A DNA stretch of 64,000 bases, from positions 1,302,001 through 1,366,000 of the forward strand of contig JBAIAA010000106.1 of NCBI GenBank assembly GCA_037893245.1, written 5' to 3'. Origin of the DNA: Crossaster papposus. Lineage: Eukaryota > Echinodermata > Asteroidea > Velatida > Solasteridae. The notes under the pieces were generated by a model, which ran no database searches, was not told the DNA's origin, and worked only from the letters and a program-made list of their open reading frames with translations. Position numbers and translations under genes: made by a program. Each line of letters starts with the position of its first letter. Position 1 is the first letter of the stretch. This document shows positions 12,709 to 23,404 of this stretch, piece after piece.

Positions 12709-13055
12709 TATAACACCTCACTCACAGATTCTGTGTCTTGATTGGCCGAGAGCGCGGCACGTGTCACTTGCTATTTTTACTATTTTTTACTTGTGCTATC
12801 CAAAAAGACTATACCACGCAAAAAGGACTATGCGCATAGCAACACACGAAATATGCGCATATACGAAAGCGTGACCGAAACCCAGACGTGTGTTTCGGTG
12901 CATTGCGTAAACATTGCTCTATCACCTTCGTACCCGTTCATCAAGGCAACAAAGTACACGTATGATCGAGAGACGTGTAATTCGGAGATTATTTGTCATT
13001 ACTATACCTTCAGGAAGCTTAAATTGTGCAGAATCTGTGAGTGATGTGTTATAAA
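12709..13055 (+). mobile_element. TIR-bounded module next to the 13.1 kb hairpin
   Basis: The left end TTATAACACCTCACTCACAG is matched by an inverted copy near 13031-13055 (CTGTGAGTGATGTGTTATAA). A promoter-like motif (ATTGGCCGAGA, six bases, CACGTG) lies at 12741-12763. No convincing gene is seen inside. The hairpin at 13056 abuts it. Confidence 0.72.
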
Positions 13056-13219
13056 ACAAATATTGACTGCTTTATTTCGCGGTATAGTAAAACTAGCCTC
13101 CCTCGGTGATCCATGGAGCATTCTATTTTCCCTCGGCTTCGCCTCGGGAAAATAGAATGCTCCATGGATCACCTCGGGAGGCTAGTTTTACTATACCACT
13201 CAAAGCAGTCAATATTTGT
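13056..13219. repeat. Near-perfect hairpin foldback (about 75-bp arms)
   Basis: The outer ends are ACAAATATTGACTGCTTT and its complement. The inner arms (GGTATAGTAAAACTAGCCTC, then ATCCATGGAGCATTCTATTT) are almost identical inverted copies. The tip CCTCGGCTTCGCCTCGGG is at 13131-13148. Confidence 0.92.
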
Positions 13220-13305
13220 ATAATACGTGACGCCATATATAGGTTTATAGGTTAATTATATCGTCTATAGTTTTCCCCGACCAATTCAAACAAATTTTCA
13301 TCACT

Positions 13306-13640
13306 TTTAAATGTGGGTACACCGTTTGCAGATATTAACAATCTTACTACCGAATTATTAAAAAATATCTTACTTATTTGAAAGTAAATAATGATTGTAG
13401 GCATTCAGCTAAATGATTGCACAAAATATCCTGTTGTTCCGAAAAATTGTTCCAAAAACAATTGCGATCGCTGAATGGCGATCGCGAAAAAACAACAAAA
13501 CAACATAAGAATCACTCCTTTGACGTCGATTGAAACGAACGCCGTTTTTCTTGCTTTTCTTAGCATCCATGATTGTAAAACTTCGGACAGGTAAGCGATA
13601 TTTACTATAAAATACAACCGCCCAAATCCACCCTAGCTCA
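13306..13640 (-). mobile_element. GCGATCGC-core MITE, copy B
   Basis: Reversed copy with a degraded outer end. The core GCGATCGCTGAATGGCGATCGC is near 13465. The frame MDAKKSKKNGVRFN is read on the minus strand. Confidence 0.82.
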
Positions 13641-13743
13641 TTTAATTTCGTTTGAAAATTAATTCTCCGTTGCATCAGCATTTAACAGTCAAAAAGAGTA
13701 ATTCCCTTTCAGCAGTTAGCGTTCACTGGCCAACTAAGATCGT

Positions 13744-14138
13744 TTAAAGGTAGGATACACCATTTGCAGATATCAAAAATATTTACTATACCGAATTATT
13801 AATAAATATGTTGTAAAGTAAATAATAAATTAAATGTTGATTCTAGGCAACCAGCAAAAGGATTGCGTTAGATATCCTGTAATTATTCCGAAAAATATAA
13901 TTTTATAATGAAAAAATCGCGATCGCCGGACGGCGATCGCGAAAAAAACAAAGATAACATAAGAATAATTGCTCGACGCCGGTTGAAAAAACCCGCTGTT
14001 TTTCGTGCTTTTCTCGGCATCCATGATTGTAAAACTTCGGACAGCTCAGTTAAACGATATTTACTATAAAATTCAACCCCCCAAATCTACTCATTCATGA
14101 TAATTCAAGCAATGACCAATGGTGTATACTACCTTTAA
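13744..14138 (-). mobile_element. GCGATCGC-core MITE, copy C (intact ends)
   Basis: Both TIRs are intact (TTTAAAGGTAGGATACACCA and GGTGTATACTACCTTTAAA). The core CGCGATCGCCGGACGGCGATC is near 13919. Confidence 0.9.
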
Positions 14139-14261
14139 ATTCATGAGGTCGCAAAAATCATTCAATTTGGTAAAAGCCAGCAGCCAGAGGCCGGTCAACC
14201 ATTCAATTTAATCAACTGACAAACATTTGTTCAAATGTTTACATTCAAATTACGAATTTTT

Positions 14262-14517
14262 CTATAGACGATGGGCCCTCTGACGTCACGTGTTTACATC
14301 AGTATTCAAATGTGCCCGGCAGTGATGCGCACCTATCGTGTTTTACATAAAATTTGCTTAAAGAGTGACGTCGCAGGTCAGATTGCCTTTGAATTATGTG
14401 ACCTCTGATGTCATCTCTTAACCAAATTTATGTAAAACATGATGCGTGCGCATATTGGCGTGCGCATATTGACGGGCACATTTGAATACAGATGTAAACA
14501 GAGGCACATTGTCTATA
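14262..14517. mobile_element. MITE copy 2, CTATAGACNATG family
   Basis: CTATAGACGATGGGCCCTCTG at the left end pairs with CAGAGGCACATTGTCTATA at the right end. The inner inverted arms around TCGTGTTTTACATAAAATTT match 12497-12706. Confidence 0.82.
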
Positions 14518-14576
14518 TGGTTTTGATTATTTGGAGGACCGGTACGTGTTATATGAAATTCAGAGTCCTGTATTTT

Positions 14577-14580
<4 letters not shown>

Positions 14581-14611
<31 letters not shown>
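14581..14611 (+). repeat. Poly-G tract (about 31 G)
   Basis: An uninterrupted G run. Comparable homopolymers on the complementary base are at 15898-15931 and 57606-57647 (C). Long-read assembly error in the length is likely. Confidence 0.9.
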
Positions 14612-14699
14612 CGTGAGTGCGTATGCAAATTGCCATATGTATTTCTCACTGGCCAATCAATACGGAAGGTTTAGGACATGACCCCAAGAAGTTTTTCCG

Positions 14700-14858
14700 G
14701 ACCACTATTTCGCCCGGCGGGTTACTATTTTGCCCGGGTGGATTACTATTTCGCCCGGGGCGGGTTACTATTTCGCCCGGGCGGATAACTATATCGCCCA
14801 GGCGAAATAGCTATCTGCCCGGGCGAAATAGTATCCGCCCGGGTGATATAATAATCTC
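14700..14858 (+). repeat. Minisatellite ACTATTTCGCCCGGGYGG with inversion
   Basis: Five to six units of about 22 bp (GGGTTACTATTTCGCCCGGG) occur. The last units are reversed (CGGGCGAAATAGTATCCGCC), so the array folds back. It lies just upstream of the TOMM20 promoter region. Confidence 0.8.
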
Positions 14859-15112
14859 ACAGATATAAACCTACAGATACGCCAGTCGTGTATGATGCTC
14901 CAAATGCCGCAGATTAGCCGAGTGCGCCCAGACTATACTACTACTCCTAGCTAGACGCATGGACGCGGACATGCAAAGATCGATTGTAGAGGGCGCCCGG
15001 CGCCGCGCGAAGCTATTTTTAACTAAAGGTTAAAAGGTCAATCACTCAGTGGTTATGATATGCACGCGCTGAAGAATTTGGACATAATTTTATTGTTTTT
15101 TCTCAAGTGAAA

Positions 15113-15236
15113 ATGGTGTCAAAAACCGTAGTTGGTATTGCCGCTGGGATAGCTGGTTCGTTGTTTCTCGGATACTGTTTTTACTTCGACAGAAAAAGGA
15201 GGAGTGATCCACTTTTCAGACAAAAGCTGAAAGAGA
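15113..15236 (+). CDS. TOMM20: TOMM20 exon 1: membrane anchor
   Basis: Encodes residues 1-41 plus one base. The donor is A|GTGAGT at 15237. The exon covers the single transmembrane anchor and the basic DRKRRSDP stretch that fixes topology. The preceding 120 bases are locally CpG-rich (GGCGCCCGGCGCCGCGCG near 14995) and lack an obvious TATA box, which suits a housekeeping promoter. The transcription start was not identified. Confidence 0.93.
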
Positions 15237-15896
15237 GTGAGTCGTCATATCAAAAATACGGTAGACATGTTCCACATGTCATGCACTATGTGATGTCTAT
15301 GGAATAATTGGTATCTCCATAGGCACTGCATGCAGTAGACTCCACTCTAGTGCCGTGGTAGGGCAGTGTCGGTAGGGCAGTGGTACTGCTGTACTGGGGC
15401 CCTCGAACTAAGTTAACTCGAATTTTGGAGCTTGTCGTAGGCCTAGTACCTGGAAGAATAAGAACATGTTCAACAATTGTGGCGCAAGTACTGTACTCCG
15501 TAGGCTTGCGCCAGGCATTGGGTAACTTAGGTTTCATGAAATCGGCTGATTCGCTAGATTCCACAGAAGGTCGATGTAAAACATTAACATATTTTTTTGA
15601 TGTTTTACCTCGTTGTAGAAGTAAATTTCATCGTCACATACACGCTGCGAATCCGTGATCGATGCTAATTATATTGAGCGTGCACGCAGCATCGCGCATA
15701 CAACGCACGCCGTACTCGAGTCAGTGGCGAGCCGTCCACAGCAAATTTTCCCGTTAGCGCTGTGTATAAATAAAAAAAGACAAACGAGGTTCACGAATGT
15801 CCAACCACGAGAATTCTGTCAATCTTCACCCTAAACACAGTACTTTTTGTAAACACATTTTTGTTTACACCTTGACGCGGGTAGCGGCTATTGTCG

Positions 15897-15931
<35 letters not shown>

Positions 15932-18900
15932 TTGGTGTTGACCATTGTGTCCCCGGAATCTCAGGAATTCTTTTTAGGTTTCAAGGGGGATGTGTTAAGT
16001 AACAATAGTGTTGATGAGTATGTATAGGGATAAGACTGGAGGCGGGGGTACGTACCCCTCTGCCACATATCGTGCTGGGTAAAAGTGCAGCTACATGTAC
16101 TGGACAAAAACTTCTGTGCGATCATGTGTTTAATCTGGTGAGTGAGGAATTAATATCATCGTCAAGGATTTAAGCACCATCAGTTAATATTTGTTTACAT
16201 TTAAAATTTTTTTTTTTTTTTTTCTGCACAGGAAGGGAAAAGCAAAAGAATAAACAGAAACAATCCGAGTCAAGTTCCCCTTCCTCGTCAGTACAGGTAA
16301 AATCAATAGTATTTACTTAACCCTCCTAAATGCAACAGAGTGCAAGGTGTTGCACCTGGCAGGCATTCTAGTCGATATACTGTACCAGCATAACCCTACA
16401 CAATGCAACATAATCCACTGTTGCATTCTGTTGCATTTGACAGGGTACTCACAAAATACCCTTGGGGGTTAGGGGGAATATACACCATTTGCTTTTGCTA
16501 TATTTTTTTTAATGGATGGGTTAGGGGATTTATATGTGACCTGCTCCAACGAAACCCGGACAAAGTCGACTTTTTAGTTTTTCAGATTTTGCTTTTTTCA
16601 AATTCTCTAGGTTCTCAGCTTTAAAATGATGTATCATTTACATTATGTACCCCCACCCTGTCTTCCCTGGGGTCAGGATTTAGTGATAAAACCCTGACAA
16701 CCTATAATTATGAGATAAACAGCTTTGAAGTTCAGAAAAGCGTATTATTTCTGTACACAAATGTTTCACAAAATTGACAAAAAAAACACACTTCTGGTAG
16801 ACGGATTTTGTTCAAATCTAAGGAGATTGTAGATTACTAGTGAGTGACTTAGGAAAACCTAAAACCTCAAAATGGTAAAATCCATCCTGAAATGACTTCA
16901 GGAGTACATTGTGACAAAACACATTGTGCGACTTTGTCCGGGTTTTGTTGGAACAGGTCACATATTGTAGTTAGGCCTGTGCATTCACATGTAATTTTTG
17001 ATCCGGTTACCCGAATGCCGCATTGGTTCGGTTCTCGGGTACCCAAAAGTGGGAAAAAAAGCTCAACCTTAAATAATATTTTAAATAACCCTGACTCCTT
17101 AAACTTGTTTTCTCACGCATGACTGACCTGAATCCTGAAAAATCTTACAATATTTATTACTGGTGACTACTGCCTGAATCCTGCAAAAAGCGCATAGAGC
17201 ATGAACTGTGTGAAAGTACAAAATAACAAATAATTAATCTCAAAATCATCCAGCATTAGTTTAGGCCTTATGACCAGGATCCTGCATTATCCTCCTGTGG
17301 CAAAAATCCCAAACATTCTCAATCCTGCAAATTCATCCGATGCATCAACTTCCAAGTGACCACAAATCTTGCAAAATCCTGCAATTTGCAAAGAGGATTT
17401 TGGCGGATTTGAGGTGGTTAAGGTTAAAGAAAAAAAGAAAGACAAAAATGTGCTTTATGCACGGGTATCCTGGCCGCAGATCGGACTTAATTTCACCATG
17501 TAAAAGATTTTCGGGAAATTTAAATTAAACGCAGTATAAAAGTTTCTGTCATTATAAAAATTTAAACCTGACATCAATGTTGCAAATTCCAAACTTGTTT
17601 TCAATCCACGGAGGTACATGTACATGTATTATGGATTTATAGGGAAATGAATATAAATAAGGCAGAGTGTATACAGTACAATGTAAACTAATGGGTTGAA
17701 ATGTCAATGTCAAGACAGATACATGTATGATGAAACCTGAATGAGATTTGTTAGTGATCTTGGGATTAGCACTATAGCTCTCACATGTTATTCTCAGCAC
17801 CCTGCCAAATGCAACAGAATGCAACACCTCAAATACGAACCCTGCCAGATGCAACAAGATGCAACAGCAGATTCTGCTGCATTATGCAGTGAACTTAAAT
17901 GCACTTGAGTAGGTACCAAGAACGGTATTGGTACCTACCTGTACGGTACCCTGCTATATGCAACAGATTGCAGCGCTACATTGAGTAGTGAAGTTATACC
18001 ATGCACTAGTCTTGGTACCACACCTGCTAAATGCAACAGATTGCATCAGACCAGAAGACGTGCCTTTCCTGCTGAATGCAACAACTTGCAACAACTTTTT
18101 ACTGTTGGTGCATTCTGTTGCATTTAGCAATGTTCTAGGGCTAAATTATGTAAAATTGATATTAATATTTGTTTTGGGAAAATACTTATTTAACCCTAAC
18201 CCCCTAATGGTTCCTCATGATTTGCCTGCTGAATCCAACAAAGTGCAACTGTGACCCATATGACTTTACTGCTCAATCCAACACAGTCCAACTCACTAAG
18301 TTGTTGGGTAATGGGTATCTGAACATACCAAATGACTTGCCTGCTAAATCACTTGTCTTATTTTATTTTTTGCTTTTGGATCCAACAGAGTCCAACTTGG
18401 CGTTATTTACTTTTTTTTATAATTATGATAACTTCCAATAATCTTGGTACCATTTGTTTCCCCAGCAGCTTCCAAATATGGGAGATCCAGAGGCGATTCA
18501 GCAGTTCTTCTTGACACAGGTTCAGCATGGAGAGGAGCTTTTGGCTCAGGGTGAGTCAACATGGCTAGGATTGCTGGGGGTAGGGGCAGTGTTGTAGCAC
18601 AATGCTTGAACCTAAAGGCCCAGGCCAAAGATTCAGGTCCTTAACCCTAACCCTCCTCAATCCTCAAAAATACTCCAAAATACTCAATGCAGTTTTGAAG
18701 GATTTTGGAGGATAGAGGATGAATGGAAAACAATGGCAGTTGATTTTGTAGGATGTAACAGGTCAGGTCTTAGGCTGTAAACAGCATTCTTTTTGTTTAT
18801 CCATGCATAATGCAACCCAGCATTATGATCAATATCTGCACTACTTCTGAATGTCACCGGTAATGACTCGACCCATAGCCGTGTAATTGGAGGAGGATTT

Positions 18901-21828
18901 TGGATGATTGAGGCAATGGTCACCCCTCCACTGAACAAATTCGAGGAAAAAATGATGATTTTGGAGGATTGAGGATGAATCAAATTTGTGCATGGTCGTA
19001 ATTGAGGGATTCTACAGGATTGAAGATTATTTCTAGCCAAAAGGGGTTAAGGTCAGGGTCCAAGGCCCTAACCAATTTTGTGTAGGGCCTTGGGCCTTGA
19101 GAGTCCAAAGTCTTGGACTTGGCCTTGTGTAGGGCCTTAGGCCTTGAGGGTCCAAAACCTGGGGCCTTGAACTGGGCCTTGTGTAGGACCTTTGGCTTTG
19201 AGGGTTCAAACGGCTTTGAGGGTTCAAACCCTTGGACTGGGCCTTGCGTAGGGCCTTGGTTGGGCCTTGAGGGTTCAGAGCCTTTGAATGGGCCTTGGGT
19301 CTTGATGGTTCAAGGCCTTGGCCCTGTGTAAGGCCTTGAGGGTCTAAAACCTTGGACTGGACCCTATTCTATTAGCTTGGTAAAGTACCTTATACTTACT
19401 GCAAAACACTCCAGTGGCCCATAATATCTATTGCCTCGTGCATAATTTATACAGTGCGCGTGCACATTTTATACAGTGCGCTTTGTATGCAACGTTTGAC
19501 CAGTGAGGAAAGCATCTGGCATGTGTAAAACTTGATCGGAGAGTTTTTGAATGTTCAAATATTCGAGTGCATTTCGAATAAGTTCAAATCTGGTAAATCG
19601 TTCAAGGGCCTTAACAAATTCACAATGGACGCCTGGTGTACACGCAGAGTTTGTCAGGAATTCAAAACGAATGACAGATAAGATAAACCTATCACTAAGC
19701 AAGGCCGGAAATATGTAAGTGACCAGCTCGCATCGAGCAAGGCCAGGATAAATCAGGATGTGCTACCCACAGATGCCAGCTTGACTTGAACCTGTCTCCG
19801 TCATTGACGGTCAATGTTAAAATATTCCTGCGCGAACCTGTTAACTTTTTGTTTTTTAATAGGTGACCTGGAGAATGGCACATTATGCCTGTGCCATGCT
19901 GTAGCGGTCTGTGGCCAGCCTGCTCATCTGCTTGAAGTGTTGCAGAGGACCCTCCCGTCACCAGTCTACAACATGTTGATAGAGAAACTACCGCCCATAA
20001 ACGAGGTATGTTAAAAACTTGTTCGTTTAAAATGGTCTTGGTTTTAACAAAAACAATTGTTTTAGGAAAACATTAGGTTTGAAGCGCGCATTATATATCT
20101 ACAGGAGACCAGTGTTGCACTTACATATTATACAAAATGTAGGTAAAACAAACATTTCAGCCAGGTCCAGCTGAGTTTGTATAAACAAGAGTTGGTCGTA
20201 CCAAAATTAATACTACTTCAGGTCAAATAGGCCTGTTCATTCAAGGATAACTTTCGATCCGGGTACCCCAACGCCGCATTGGTTTGGTTCTCGGGTACCC
20301 GAAAGTAAAACATTCAGAAAAAAGCTCAACCTTAAAAAAAAAAAGTTAAATTGATGATACAGCCGCTAGAGAAGAAAAAAGTGCTTTATACACGGAGAAC
20401 CTGGCCGCAAATCAGACTTAATTTCACCACGAGGTTCTTTGATTATACTGTTGCCATGTAAAGGACTTCCGAGAAAATTGAAATTAAATGCAGTATTAAA
20501 GTTACCGTCGTCAAAAAAGAATATCTGAAACTTAACTCTTCTTTGTACCCTTTTCTTAACTCTTCTTTGTACCCTTTTCTTAACTCTTCTGTGTGACCTT
20601 TTCCTAACTCTTCTTTTAGTCCTTTTCTTAACTCTTCTTTTAGTCCTTTTCTTAACTCTTCTTGGTACCCTTTTCTTAACTCTTCAGGCCTTGCGCTAAC
20701 TTTTTTTCCTGGATAGCCCACCGGGCTAGCAAACTCTAGCAAACTGCAGATTTTACTAGCCCGTTTACATTTTCGCTAGCCCGTATAAAATGCACAAAAC
20801 TATTCGTTCGGCGCGGGCACGTACACGTACCGGCGCGGTACGTACAATAATGTACATGTAAATCCGTAGTAATGTACACAGAGGGCGCTGTTCTGAACAG
20901 ACTCTTTATCAGGCGCTACTACTAGTGACACGGCAGCATGCTTATGTACTATACAGCTACGCAGTGGGCCGTTATAGTAAGACGGCTGAACGATGTGAAA
21001 GAGAATAGTGCACATAATGTGCGGTACCCTGCGCCGTAGTTTATACTATACTAATCTCACTGAAGCCCACCAGTCTTCTCTATTCATGAGATCGCAATGC
21101 ACTGCATGCACGCGTGGATCGAGCGCTCCCAGGCTATCAATAATCATGCCGAAAAACACAAACAAAAGACAGTTTATACTCGGTTTATTTTGATCCGATA
21201 TTTATTTAATACACAAAAAAACAATACAAATTTTAACATGTATTTTGATCTAAACATTTACAGGTAGGTTACTGAATTTTTCACTAGCCCACCGGGCAAC
21301 CAAGGAAGTGGGTCTGGGTAGCCCGGAGCAGTTTTCGCTAGACTTTGTACGCCGGGCTAGTACTATTTCGAGGCCTGCTCTTCTTTGTACCCTTTTCTTA
21401 ACCCTTCTTTGTACCCTTTTACTTAACCCTTCTTTGTACCCTTTTACTTAACTCTTCTTTGTACCCTTTTACTTAACCCTTCTTTGTACCCTTTTCTTAA
21501 CTCTTCTTTGTACCCTTTTCTTAACCCTTCTTTGTCCCCTTTAATTAACTCTTCTTTGTACCCTTTTACTTAACCCTTCTTTGTACCCTTTTACTTAACC
21601 CTTCTTTGTACCCTTTTACTTAACTCTTCTTTGTTTCCTTTTTTTAACTCTTCTTTGTACCTTTTTCTTAACCCTTCTTTGCACCCTTTTTTTAACCCTT
21701 CTTTGTACCCTTTTCTTAACCCTTCTTTGTACCTTTTTCTTTACCAGAAAATTCAAAGGGAGATTCTAACGGCGTCTGGTGGGGAAGGAAGAGCACAAGG
21801 TTCAATTGTGGTGGAGGAAGTGGAGTAA
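15113..21828 (+). CDS. TOMM20: Mitochondrial import receptor subunit TOM20 (five coding exons)
   Basis: Coding exons are 15113-15236, 16232-16296, 18466-18550, 19863-20005 and 21748-21828, joined by GT-AG introns. They total 498 nt, or 165 residues plus stop; human TOM20 has 145. Residues 5-24 form the N-terminal outer-membrane anchor (GIAAGIAGSLFLGYCFYF), followed by the family hallmark DRKRRSDP. Exon 2 encodes a charged Q/K/S linker. Exons 3-4 encode the cytosolic receptor domain with GEELLAQGDLENG, AVAVCGQPAHLLEVLQ and PSPVYNMLIEKLP. Exon 5 ends in the acidic tail VVEEVE. TOM20 recognises mitochondrial presequences at the TOM complex on the outer membrane. The ATG at 15113 has A at -3 and G at +4. 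A GTG six bases upstream is in frame but is not needed. Exon 3 could also start at 18469, which would drop one Gln. All frames join without a break, so the gene looks functional. The introns are filled with minisatellites and MITEs. Confidence 0.95.
15898..15931 (+). repeat. Poly-C tract in TOMM20 intron 1
   Basis: About 34 C in a row. Confidence 0.9.
16232..16296 (+). CDS. TOMM20: TOMM20 exon 2: charged linker
   Basis: The acceptor is a long T tract ending CTGCACAG. The donor is CAG|GTAAAA at 16297. The exon encodes RREKQKNKQKQ followed by a Ser-rich stretch, corresponding to the lysine-rich linker after the anchor in other TOM20s. Only the acceptor after 16231 keeps the frame open; a start one base earlier gives a stop. 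Confidence 0.9.
16318..18400 (+). repeat. Word-repeat patches in TOMM20 intron 2 (ATGCAACAGA and AATCCTG words)
   Basis: 16318-16445 and 17795-18400 repeat CTGCTAAATGCAACAGATTG in both orientations; from about 18225 the word becomes CTGCTNAATCCAACAGAGTC. 17100-17425 uses AATCCTGCAAA and CCTCAATCCTG words. The patches contain TTAACCCTAACC or GGTTAAGGTTA motifs. Confidence 0.75.
16535..16962. mobile_element. MITE copy 1, TGTGACCTGYTCC family, TOMM20 intron 2
   Basis: TGTGACCTGCTCCAACGAAA followed by CCCGGACAAAGTCG at the left end pairs with GACTTTGTCCGGGTTTTGTT, GGAACAGGTCACA at the right end, a TIR of about 33 bp. The element is 428 bp and about 95% identical to the copy at 21904-22327. A target duplication was not resolved. 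Confidence 0.92.
18466..18550 (+). CDS. TOMM20: TOMM20 exon 3: start of receptor domain
   Basis: Encodes (Q)LPNMGDPEAIQQFF and then LTQVQHGEELLAQ, matching the first helices of the TOM20 receptor domain. The acceptor CCCCAG|CAG is a NAGNAG tandem, so transcripts with or without one Gln are expected. The donor is G|GTGAGT. Confidence 0.93.
18641..19055 (+). repeat. Word-repeat patch, CCTCAATCCTC/GAGGATTTTGGA
   Basis: It begins CCTTAACCCTAACCCTCC and ends GGGGTTAAGG. The interior repeats TTTTGGAGGATTGAGGATG words. It lies in TOMM20 intron 3. Confidence 0.75.
19062..19365 (+). repeat. Word-repeat patch, GGGCCTTGAGGGTCCAA
   Basis: About nine variable-length units combine GGCCTTGTGTAGGGCCTT and GGGCCTTGAGGGTTCA. 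It starts right after the previous patch at GGCCCTAACC. Confidence 0.8.
19863..20005 (+). CDS. TOMM20: TOMM20 exon 4: receptor domain core
   Basis: Encodes GDLENGTLCLCHAVAVCGQ and PAHLLEVLQRTLPSPVYNM, the tetratricopeptide-like presequence-binding core. The acceptor is TTTTTTAATAG and the donor is GAG|GTATGT. The exon is one codon-phase unit and joins exons 3 and 5 in frame. CLCHAV replaces the more usual HLTNAI, which is within family variation. Confidence 0.93.
20530..20684 (+). repeat. Pyrimidine minisatellite, left part, TOMM20 intron 4
   Basis: About seven units of CTTAACTCTTCTTTGTACCC (22-23 bp). It continues after a transposon insertion at 21378. Confidence 0.92.
20685..21377. mobile_element. 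hAT-like non-autonomous element inside the minisatellite
   Basis: The ends are CAGGCCTTGCGCTAAC and its approximate inverse (AATAGTACTATTTCGAGGCCTG region). CTCTT flanks both sides (20680-20684, 21378-21382). The subterminal blocks TAGCCCACCGGGCTAG and CTAGCCCACCGGGCAACC are inverted. The CAGG...CCTG ends and TAGCCC-rich termini resemble animal hATs, but the visible duplication is 5 bp rather than 8, perhaps because the target is itself repetitive. No transposase was seen. Confidence 0.75.
21378..21745 (+). repeat. Pyrimidine minisatellite, right part, reaching TOMM20 exon 5
   Basis: About 16 units of CTTAACCCTTCTTTGTACCC with TTTTACTTAACC variants. The last unit merges into the acceptor TTTTTCTTTACCAG. 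Confidence 0.92.
21748..21828 (+). CDS. TOMM20: TOMM20 exon 5: C-terminus and stop
   Basis: Begins KIQREILTASGGEG and ends SIVVEEVE followed by TAA, equivalent to the acidic end of vertebrate TOM20. The acceptor TTTCTTTACCAG lies directly at the end of a pyrimidine-rich minisatellite (21378-21745), which therefore supplies its polypyrimidine tract. Confidence 0.92.
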   Translation, partial: KIQREILTASGGEGRAQGSIVVEEVE

Positions 21829-21903
21829 AAGTAGCTGAGGCATCGGGAGCTAATCTCAAATTTGGGGATTATTTGTCCATCGTTCATTTGTTCATTGTTC
21901 AGT

Positions 21904-22327
21904 TGTGACCTGTTCCCACGAAACCCGGACAAAGTCGACTTTTTAGTTTTTCAGATTTTTCTTTTTTCAAATTCTCTAGGTTCTCAGCTTTAAAATGATG
22001 TATCATTTACATATGTACCCCCACCCTATCTTCCCTGGGGTCTGGATTTAGTGATAAAACCCTGACAACCTAATTATGAAATAAACAGCTTTGAAGTTCA
22101 GAAAAGCGTATTATTTCTATACACAAATGTTTCACAAAATTGACAAAAAAAAACACTTCTAGTAGATGGATTTGGTTCAAATTTGAGGAGATTGTAGATT
22201 AATAGTGAGTGACTAAGGAAAACCTAAAACCTCAAAATGGTAAAATCCATCCAGAAATGACTTCAGGAGTACATTGTGACAAAACACATTGTGCGACTTT
22301 GTCCGGGTTTCGTTGGAACAGGTCACA
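21904..22327. mobile_element. MITE copy 2, TGTGACCTGYTCC family, TOMM20 3' flank
   Basis: Same ends and body as 16535-16962. It starts 75 bp after the TOMM20 stop codon and contains AATAAA at 22080, which could serve as the poly(A) signal of the gene. The next AATAAA is at 22481. Confidence 0.92.
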
Positions 22328-22794
22328 TTTGTTCTTTGCAGAGAATGCTTATTTTGGGTCGCACTAGAAGCGTCAACAAGCATCAACAAGTTGTAAAAGC
22401 AATTTTAAGCTTAACGATTATGTTTAAACATATCGTAGTATTTAAAAGTATTTTACAAGCAAAAAGCAAAAAAGGTACGAAATAAACGGTGGTTTTTTTT
22501 CTGGCAGCCATCTTGTGTTTTTGAGACATGGTACAATCGCGCATGTGTAAAAGAGAAAACAAGATGGCGGCCGCAGTCACCGTAATTTTGTCACCATAAA
22601 ATTTCGGTTTTTTGTGGGACTGTGAACGAGAATCCCAAAAATTTCATTTGTAATACGAGACGAGAGTTTGTTGCATATGTGGATTGCTTTTGTAAAGCCT
22701 AAATATGCAATTTGAGATTGTTGAAGCTGATCGCGTTTGTTAATGCTTGTTGACGCTGATTAGTATGACCTCTCATTTTACCCATTAGTATTGA

Positions 22795-23193
22795 TTATAC
22801 AACGCATGATGAAAAAAATCTTTATTTGATTGGTGTTACTGAAATATTGGTCCCAACACACCGCGCGACTACACCACAAATTCTATTCATTGCACAGCTC
22901 CCATTGCACGGTCACATCATTAGTCATGCTCTGACCAATCAGAGGACACGGATTTATTCAGGCGTTGTATAAAACAAACATTATGTTTCAAGTATGGAAT
23001 ACCTGAACCCCAGAAGTTTGCTAGTATTAAAATAATGAATGCAAGTTGGGGCAATGGAAAACTAATTTCATAAAGTGGCAGATGGAATAATTAACTCTAC
23101 GCGGATATATTACGACTCGTGTAATGGAACATTCCATCTGCCACGTCATGAAATTATTCTGACCATTGCATTTATAAATGCTCATTGTTTGTA
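22795..23193. mobile_element. Composite foldback: TIR module plus hairpin
   Basis: 22795-22975 is bounded by GATTATACAACGCATGATG and an inverted partner (ATTCAGGCGTTGTATAAAAC). 22976-23193 is a degraded hairpin whose arms share GGCAGATGGAATAAT / ATTCCATCTGCCAC. The module is related to the one at 34259-34475. Confidence 0.72.
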
Positions 23194-23404
23194 TACCAGT
23201 GAACTGTAGGTGTTCCATACTAGTCTTGGTGTCAGACAAGCACAGAAAATTGGGAATTTTGGCACTGAGACTACACCTCACATGCACTTTAATCAGGCTA
23301 ATGCGAGAGGTACATGTACATGTGCTTACATGTACACATCTGAGGTATGCATGCAGGTATACATGTTTGTGCCAATATTCCAAAGACTAAATTGAATTCA
23401 TCTT

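Noticed and set aside
14617-14868. ISPGG-repeat protein frame
   Set aside because: It translates the ACTATTTCGCCCGGG minisatellite; no support beyond the repeat.
20443-20742. 99-codon frame with EELRKG repeats
   Set aside because: It is the reverse reading of the TOMM20 intron 4 pyrimidine minisatellite.
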